This document shows positions 60,799 to 64,000 of a DNA stretch of 64,000 bases, piece by piece. Numbering within the stretch: the first letter of the stretch is position 1; each line of letters opens with the position of its first letter. The stretch covers positions 31,318,393 through 31,382,392 of the forward strand of contig CM054140.1 of NCBI GenBank assembly GCA_028751875.1, given 5' to 3'. Position numbers and translations under genes: made by a program. The notes under the pieces were generated by a model. That model did no database searches. It had not been told where the DNA came from and worked only from the letters and a program-made list of their open reading frames with translations. This DNA comes from Rapana venosa (taxonomy: Eukaryota > Mollusca > Gastropoda > Neogastropoda > Muricidae).

Positions 60799-62776
60799 CG
60801 TGTGTTACACGTAATTATTTAGCGCACGTAAAAAAACCCACGGCAACAAGAGAGTTGTCCCTGGCAAAATTCTTAGAAAAAAGCCACTCTGATAGGGAAA
60901 CAAATACAGCTGCAGGAAAAAAAAAAAAAAAAAAAAAAAAGGGTGAAAGGGTGGCGCAGCGCTAAGTGGCGACGCGTTCTCCCGCTCTCCCCGGGGAGAG
61001 CAGCCCGAATTTCAACTTAAAGTGGTATGAAATAAAATCTGAGCGCTTTGATTTGTTGCTTTACAAGATTCAGCGCTATATAAATTCCATACATTATTAT
61101 TATTATTATTATCTGACTTTGGCATGGGAGAGAATTGTTATCTTTTAAGTCTTTTGGGAAAAAAGGCAGGAGAATGGACCAAGAAGGCAGAAAATAGACA
61201 AGAAGGAAGTGAGATGAAGTAAAGGAACAAGGCAGAAACAAAGAGACAAATAGAAAAGAGGGAATTCCTAGCACAGATTTTCCAGAAGGTGGGGATGTTA
61301 TTTATTATGACAGGCCCCCAGCATCCCCACGGGAGAACTTCTTGTAATCTACTGTGCAGATTGTTTTTTTTATTTCTACCACACTCTTCTGTGGAAAATT
61401 GGATCACATAGAACAGAAACTGGCACAGTCATTTTACAACTGTAGTCATGTATATCTAGGACTCTTAATTTTCCAGTACAACTCACTGTAGCAGAGTTTA
61501 CATTTATTCTCATTTTGATTGTTAGCAAATGACATTGTTCTAGTGATCCTTAGTTTCAACAGTTAGCTTGAGCTGGATGGGTTTTCACTATAGCAGCAGT
61601 CATTCATTCAATGTGCTTGATAAATGTTTTTATATTGATGATAGAGTTGTCAGGTATTTGAGTTTGTTGTTGTTGTTTTTTGGTTGTTTTTGTTTGTTGA
61701 GATAAGATTTTCAGTTTTTCCATTGTGCAACTACGAAGTGATAAGAAGGTATTTGAGTTATGTATATTTATTAAAAATAATGTTCCTGTTGTCCCAGTCA
61801 CAGTGCTGATATATGAAACTGGATGTGGCAGATTTACTGAGATATTTATTTCCCTTATTGGTTCATGTGAATAAAGAGAAGAAGTGAGTAACCTTGATCC
61901 ATCTTTTGTTCTCATGTGTTGTGTAGTTTTTGTTTTTAGAGGGTGTGTTTGTTGTGACTCAGTTCAGTCCCTGATGTGGACCAAGTGCATTTACTTTAGA
62001 AATTCAGTAACCACCATTTCAATAATCTTTTATAAAGAAGATAATGTTTTGTCAAAATGTGAACTGATTGTGATCTTTATATTTCAGACTGGTCAGATGT
62101 AGACTCGTTCACGTGGGAAGAGTATTTAAAACAGACCAAGTCCCAGGCTGTGCCAGCTCGCGCCTTTAAGCCGGTGAGGAGTATTGCCTTTCTTTGGCTT
62201 GTTAGAAAACACCTTTAATAACAAGTTCTGTGCCACGTGAACGCCACTTTTTAATGAAAACATTCTTCAGCTGACATAATGATTTGAATTCATTACTTCA
62301 GTTGAATATTTGTTCTTCCATGTCCCATCAAAGGTATTTTTAAGTGAAAACTCATTTTTGCAACAACTGTGTATTGCTGTCCAGATAACTGAGATGATGA
62401 TATTCTTGTCACATTTTGATTAGTTCAAGAGTAATTACATACAAGCCTTATGTATAGGTTTTTTTCATCATGAGAAACGTTCACCATTTCAGCATCGCTT
62501 GATCAGAACAATGTACTCATCTTTCTCTTACCTTTGTCCTTCCACGACAGAGAGCACCTGTGGGGTTTGAGGTGGGGATGAGGGTGGAGGTGGTGGACCG
62601 TCGTAACCCGATCTTGGTGCGGGTGGCGACGATCCAGGAGGTGAGGGAGCACCAGGTGGTGGTTCATTTTGACGGCTGGCCGGAAATGTACGACTACTTT
62701 CTGGACGATGACTCCCCGGACATCAAGCCTCCTGGCTGGTGCAGTCGCACTGGCAGTACCTTGGAGCCTCCCTACG
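44683..62776 (+). CDS. l(3)mbt: l(3)mbt/L3MBTL-type MBT-repeat chromatin reader (14 exons, 3' end outside window)
   Basis: Exons: 44683-44950, 47609-47734, 50622-51098, 51488-51711, 52383-53000, 53437-53572, 54327-54474, 54947-55104, 56807-56889, 57470-57704, 58071-58165, 60157-60385, 62088-62173, 62551-62776. All phases agree, giving 1036 codons so far. A Ser/Thr/Gln/Pro-rich N-terminus of about 616 aa is followed by an FCS zinc finger (C636, C639, C655, C659), then three MBT repeats at about 725-825, 826-932 and 933-1036. MBT2 keeps the methyl-lysine pocket: D873, F897, W900, Y904 have the spacing of D355, F379, W382, Y386 of human L3MBTL1. Family members compact chromatin and read mono- and dimethyl-lysine on histones. 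The CCHHC finger and SAM domain usual after MBT3 are not in the window. It is equally related to L3MBTL1, 3 and 4. Confidence 0.93.
46374..46695 (+). mobile_element. Diverged tRNA/5S-like SINE copy in an L3MBTL intron
   Basis: The same order of blocks (gatagctcag; ttaagcagtgttgagca; ttggatgggtgaccac; gtaaagcagcgagg; aggtctctgacacc) with many substitutions and a small insertion after the A box. An older copy. Confidence 0.72.
47369..47440. repeat. (AT)n(GTAT)n microsatellite
   Basis: Two AT blocks split by ttatatatatta-like interruptions, then tatg units, in L3MBTL intron 1. Confidence 0.9.
47609..47734 (+). CDS. l(3)mbt: L3MBTL gene, coding exon 2
   Basis: Between cctctcag and AAGG|GTAAAC. 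It codes IINVKNPNGGESTLLVAP followed by a Ser/Thr-rich stretch to ITMVK. Phases fit on both sides. No domain. Confidence 0.75.
48094..48330 (-). mobile_element. Old diverged copy of repeat family 'C'
   Basis: Blocks such as gcatgcaatggtctgctctt, taagatgttctgcatac and ccaggggagaatcccctgaa align loosely with family C on the minus strand. Strongly diverged. Confidence 0.45.
48897..49205 (+). repeat. Minisatellite, 32-bp unit, about ten copies
   Basis: The unit is tctggtgctagttcatctat then aggcttctgatg. Left and right copies are diverged, the middle ones nearly identical. Located in L3MBTL intron 2. Confidence 0.88.
50622..51098 (+). CDS. l(3)mbt: L3MBTL gene, coding exon 3
   Basis: Between gtgttgacag and tttcacag|gttagt. 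159 residues rich in Thr, Gln, Val and Pro (TLSGISGPVSTVAVTTPAAA at the start). GC-rich compared with the surrounding introns. Probably disordered. Confidence 0.8.
51488..51711 (+). CDS. l(3)mbt: L3MBTL gene, coding exon 4
   Basis: Between gatgtttcag and AATCAG|GTACAC. It codes RPQLIAQPTRLAPRQMGT through QPQAQQPQFVNQ, a Gln/Pro-rich low-complexity segment. Confidence 0.8.
52383..53000 (+). CDS. l(3)mbt: L3MBTL gene, coding exon 5
   Basis: Between tgtgtgcag and TTAAAG|GTGGGT, phase 0 at both ends. It codes VVATANMPGMTHINFRPGTP, a basic region, a lysine-rich stretch (KGQTLEKKKVEG) and a Ser homopolymer-like tract (SSSSSTSLASSSAS), ending DAYKVMEWSDGIGSLPGSNL. Confidence 0.83.
53437..53572 (+). 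CDS. l(3)mbt: L3MBTL gene, coding exon 6
   Basis: Between ttgttaacag and aaactg|gtaaac. It codes FKLNEFGLMEMLTEDTPQVV followed by KTVVDSAVGVNTTNFSITA, predicted structured, of unknown function. A dispersed repeat begins about 80 bp after its donor. Confidence 0.78.
53648..53960 (+). mobile_element. Dispersed repeat family 'D' copy in L3MBTL intron 6
   Basis: About 310 bp running from ctcagctagagctttgaggg through gtgagattttgtatatgtga, gggatctttaacgtgcatat and aaggcactagcaggtctgca to gccgagattcaaacccataa. This copy shows the left end that was amplified into a minisatellite at 63.2 kb. Confidence 0.7.
54327..54474 (+). CDS. l(3)mbt: L3MBTL gene, coding exon 7: FCS zinc finger
   Basis: Between tctgttgcag and CGGAAG|GTAATG. 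It contains KKCENCGKYGYQKDFCK and GRFCSQACVGAFAGR: an FCS-type zinc finger with ligands C636, C639, C655, C659, as in Drosophila l(3)mbt and polycomb-group partners, where it binds nucleic acid. Confidence 0.9.
54947..55104 (+). CDS. l(3)mbt: L3MBTL gene, coding exon 8, ending in the first copy of a tandem repeat
   Basis: Opens after gtttttgcag with KNKQPVAHSLLNNKMLLSMK then KKQKKVSTDENHIIM. The donor CCTA|GTCAGT leaves one base, which joins exon 9 in frame. This donor and the 25 bases of exon before it are the first of 21 tandem copies. Reading through into later copies meets stops, so the first donor is favoured. Confidence 0.75.
55079..56004 (+). repeat. 44-bp minisatellite, 21 copies, spanning the exon 8 donor
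   Basis: The unit is tcatcagcagagaaagaaaa then acctagtcagtgttttcatgtcag, with some 43-bp variants. Each copy contains 25 bases of exon-8-like sequence, the donor CTA|GTCAGT and an acceptor-like tttcag. The first copy overlaps the coding end of exon 8. Confidence 0.92.
56381..56692 (+). mobile_element. tRNA/5S-like SINE copy in L3MBTL intron 8
   Basis: Near full length: gggatagctcagtgattaga, then ttaagcagcattgag, tggatgggtgacc, and the common body ending aggttatgggacacctttaa. It sits about 115 bp before exon 9. Confidence 0.8.
56807..56889 (+). CDS. l(3)mbt: L3MBTL gene, coding exon 9: start of MBT1
   Basis: Between gtgttcag and AAGAT|GTAAGC. It codes RKPKGFDWQTYLDEKKAIGA then PARLFKD, the extended N-terminal arm of an MBT repeat. 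Confidence 0.88.
57470..57704 (+). CDS. l(3)mbt: L3MBTL gene, coding exon 10: MBT1 core
   Basis: Between ttctgccag and GAAAC|GTAAGT. It codes NGFKPGMRLEGVDPKHQ, RLRLHFDGYSECYDFW and PTGWCEKNNKPLQPPK. The LRLHFDGYSEC stretch is nearly identical to MBT1 of vertebrate L3MBTL1. Tyr replaces Trp in the cage position, as expected for the non-reading first repeat. Confidence 0.94.
58071..58165 (+). CDS. l(3)mbt: L3MBTL gene, coding exon 11: start of MBT2
   Basis: Between tgtatttcag and CTACG|GTTAGC. It codes HVPKVNFTWTNYLRTTKSIG then APKSLFANQPAT, the arm of MBT2. Confidence 0.88.
58320..59396. mobile_element. Non-autonomous piggyBac-like TTAA element
   Basis: A perfect 14-bp terminal inverted repeat CCCTTTGCTGGGCA (58324-58337) and TGCCCAGCAAAGGG (59379-59392), each flanked by TTAA. 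The interior has no transposase. Its right half is GC- and CpG-rich (several cgatcg words) compared with the host intron. 1077 bp. Inserted in L3MBTL intron 11. Confidence 0.8.
59688..59940 (-). mobile_element. Repeat family 'C' copy in L3MBTL intron 11
   Basis: Contains cacacagtggcctactcttc, gcgcaagaagttctgcatgc and gtttatagtcttacccgtag, matching family C in minus orientation, followed by a gaacc-rich extension. Confidence 0.6.
59980..60112. repeat. (TAATG)n pentamer-like repeat before the MBT2 exon
   Basis: Imperfect taatg/tagtg units fill the 130 bp ending about 45 bp before the acceptor at 60156. The usual pyrimidine tract is weak here (ttccttcaaaacag). Confidence 0.8.
60157..60385 (+). 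CDS. l(3)mbt: L3MBTL gene, coding exon 12: MBT2 core with intact aromatic cage
   Basis: Between tcaaaacag and CTGTG|GTGAGA. It codes FRVGMKLEAVDRKNTALICV and KVLVHFDGWEDIYDYWC with PMGWCEENG. The Asp of VDR plus Phe, Trp and Tyr of HFDGWEDIY form the known mono/dimethyl-lysine pocket, so reader activity is likely kept. Confidence 0.94.
60630..60941 (+). mobile_element. tRNA-derived SINE with A tail
   Basis: A-box-like ggtggtctagaggtaacgcg and B-box ggttcgtacccc with tRNA-like spacing, a 200-bp body, then an A run (about 60918-60940). It lies in the L3MBTL intron between the MBT2 and MBT3 exons. Confidence 0.72.
60945..61110 (+). mobile_element. SINE 3' part with conserved tail
   Basis: It begins ggtggcgcagcgctaagtgg and ends with gcgctttgatttgttgcttt, acaagattcagcgcta and a (ATT)n tail. 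The same tail occurs at 23690-23755, showing a dispersed family. It directly abuts the A-tailed SINE upstream. Confidence 0.6.
62088..62173 (+). CDS. l(3)mbt: L3MBTL gene, coding exon 13: start of MBT3
   Basis: Between tatatttcag and AAGCCG|GTGAGG. It codes DWSDVDSFTWEEYLKQTKSQ then AVPARAFKP, the MBT3 arm. Confidence 0.88.
62551..62776 (+). CDS. l(3)mbt: L3MBTL gene, coding exon 14: MBT3 core (last exon in window)
   Basis: Between ccacgacag and CTACG|GTCAGT. It codes RAPVGFEVGMRVEVVDRRNP, VVVHFDGWPEMYDYF and PPGWCSRTGSTLEPPY. It leaves one base, so the gene continues past 64000. Confidence 0.93.
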
Positions 62777-63014
62777 GTCAGTGGAGCGGTTACATTGTCT
62801 TTGGTTGATTTGTGATTTGCCAATTTTTTGTTTTTGATGTTCTTTTTTAACATTCAGTGCTAACTCTTATTTTTGTAGCCAGTTTGTTTATGCAGTATTC
62901 TTAAGGCTAGGTGTTGTTTTAAGTTACTTTTGGTTGGGAGTATTTTTAAATATGATTGTATGATATTACTGGTTGTTTTTGAGGTTGCCATGTGTTGTGG
63001 ATATTATGGTGGTA

Positions 63015-63245
63015 TCTAGTGAATTAAGGGTGGAGATTTTTTACAATCTCCTAGGTCAACTTCAAGTGCAGACCTGCCAGTGCTTCAATTCCCATGCAGG
63101 AGACAAATATGCTTGTTAAAGATCCTGTACTTTATGTAAGCGTTACGTGAGTTTGGGAAACGTGAACATACCCAGCACACATCCCCAAAGTTGGAACACA
63201 GCTACCTTCATGGTGGGCAAAACGGTCACATACACAAAATCTCAC
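63015..63245 (-). mobile_element. Dispersed repeat family 'D' copy joined to a minisatellite
   Basis: The reverse complement of family D: caatctcctaggtcaactt, tgcagacctgccagtgctt, acatacccagcacacat and cggtcacatacacaaaatct. It runs straight into the 48-bp tandem array. Confidence 0.7.
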
Positions 63246-63950
63246 CACTGATGAACCTCAGAGCTCTAGCACGGAAACAAAGCAAAATCTCACCATTGAT
63301 GAACCTCAGGGCTCTAGCACAGAAACAAAGCAAAAACTCACCATTGATGAACCTCAGGGCTCTAGCACAGAAACAAAGCAAAAACTCACCACTGATGAAC
63401 CTCTGAGCTCTAGCACAGAAACAAAGCAAAAACTCACCACTGATGAACCTCAGAGCTCTAGCGCAGAAACAAAGCAAAATCTCACCACTGATGAACCTCA
63501 GAGCTCTAGCGCAGAAACAAAGCAAAAAACTCACCACTGATGAACCTCAGAGCTCTAGCGCAGAAACAAAGCAAAAAAACTCACCACTGATGAACCTCAG
63601 AGCTCTAGCGCAGAAACAAAGCAAAAACTCACCACTGATGAACCTCAGAGCTCTAGCGCAGAAACAAAGCAAAAACTCATCACTGATGAACCTCAGAGCT
63701 CTAGCGCAGAAACAAAGCAAAAACTCACCACTGATGAACCTCAGAGCTCTAGCACAGAAACAAAGCAAAAACTCACCACTGATGAACCTCAGAGCTCTAG
63801 CGCAGAAACAAAGCAAAAACTCATCACTGATGAACCTCAGAGCTCTAGCGCAGAAACAAAGCAAAAACTCACCACTGATGAACCTCAGAGCTCTAGCGCA
63901 GAAACAAAGCAAAAACTCATCACTGATGAACCTCGGAGCTCTAGCACAGA
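63236..63950 (-). repeat. 48-bp minisatellite, 15 copies, derived from repeat family D
   Basis: The unit (plus strand) is ctcaccactgatgaacctca then gagctctagcgcagaaacaa and agcaaaaa. Its reverse complement matches the left end of family D at 53.65 kb (ctagagctttgagg, ccagtggtgagattttg). Long ORFs on both strands are by-products of the repeat. Confidence 0.9.
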
Positions 63951-64000
63951 AACGAAAAAGAAAATTGTGGGACTGTTAGTATGAAATTTGCTCTCATGAC

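Larger units (their letters stand above)
62777..64000 (+). other. L3MBTL intron after MBT3, open at the window end
   Basis: Holds the family D copy and its minisatellite, and no further exon. The CCHHC and SAM exons expected next must lie beyond 64000. Confidence 0.7.

Noticed and set aside
63443..63979. 178-codon ORF (+) and a 121-codon ORF (-) made of repeated units
   Set aside because: Both are by-products of the 48-bp minisatellite (a multiple of three), with no start context, no splice link and no family.

Overview
This window is nuclear DNA of an animal. It has long intron-rich genes with clean GT-AG (and one GC-AG) splice sites, protein families restricted to or typical of metazoans (MYT1-type CCHHC zinc fingers, PCMTD, L3MBTL), RTE-like LINEs, piggyBac-like TTAA elements, tRNA/5S-derived SINEs and very abundant microsatellites and homopolymers. 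The sequence looks like a spiralian invertebrate, most likely a marine mollusc. That placement is inference from overall texture and repeat types, not from a diagnostic gene.

Layout. 1-6.8 kb is intergenic: (GA)n blocks, copies of a tRNA/5S-like SINE, and two LINE remnants, one with an inverted 5' part and one coding an RT fragment with a zinc-finger insert. 6.79-21.39 kb (+) is a complete 11-exon gene for a MYT1/ST18-like protein of about 1359 aa with two CCHHC fingers. Its 3.26-kb third exon carries protein repeats and a one-base frameshift, and it is followed by a GC-AG intron. 21.4-29.8 kb is a gene-free convergent interval. 29.83-36.00 kb (-) is a 4-exon PCMTD1/2-like gene with a long acidic/serine-rich insertion and a second apparent one-base frameshift. 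36-42.4 kb is its 5' intron plus upstream region and contains a 61-base G run and a piggyBac-like element with a transposase fragment. About 42.1-42.43 kb looks like a shared divergent promoter containing a perfect CRE palindrome. From 42.4 kb (+) to beyond the window end runs an l(3)mbt/L3MBTL gene: 14 coding exons give an FCS zinc finger and three MBT repeats, and the CCHHC/SAM end lies outside the window.

The three genes do not form an operon. The MYT1-like gene and PCMTD are convergent neighbours, matching the human pairs MYT1-PCMTD2 and ST18-PCMTD1, so this looks like an ancient microsynteny block. Likely roles (family knowledge): sequence-specific transcription factor, cullin-RING substrate adaptor with an SAM-methyltransferase fold, and chromatin reader of methyl-lysine.

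Notable non-gene structures: a 44-bp minisatellite that repeats the exon-8 splice donor of the L3MBTL gene 21 times; a 48-bp minisatellite grown from the end of a dispersed repeat; a SINE whose head joins a tRNA-like A box to a 5S-rRNA-like control region; two TTAA-flanked piggyBac-type elements with matching inverted ends. I found no functional RNA gene and no CRISPR. Exon chains were built by hand from splice consensus and phase; every junction keeps frame except at the two stated frameshifts.
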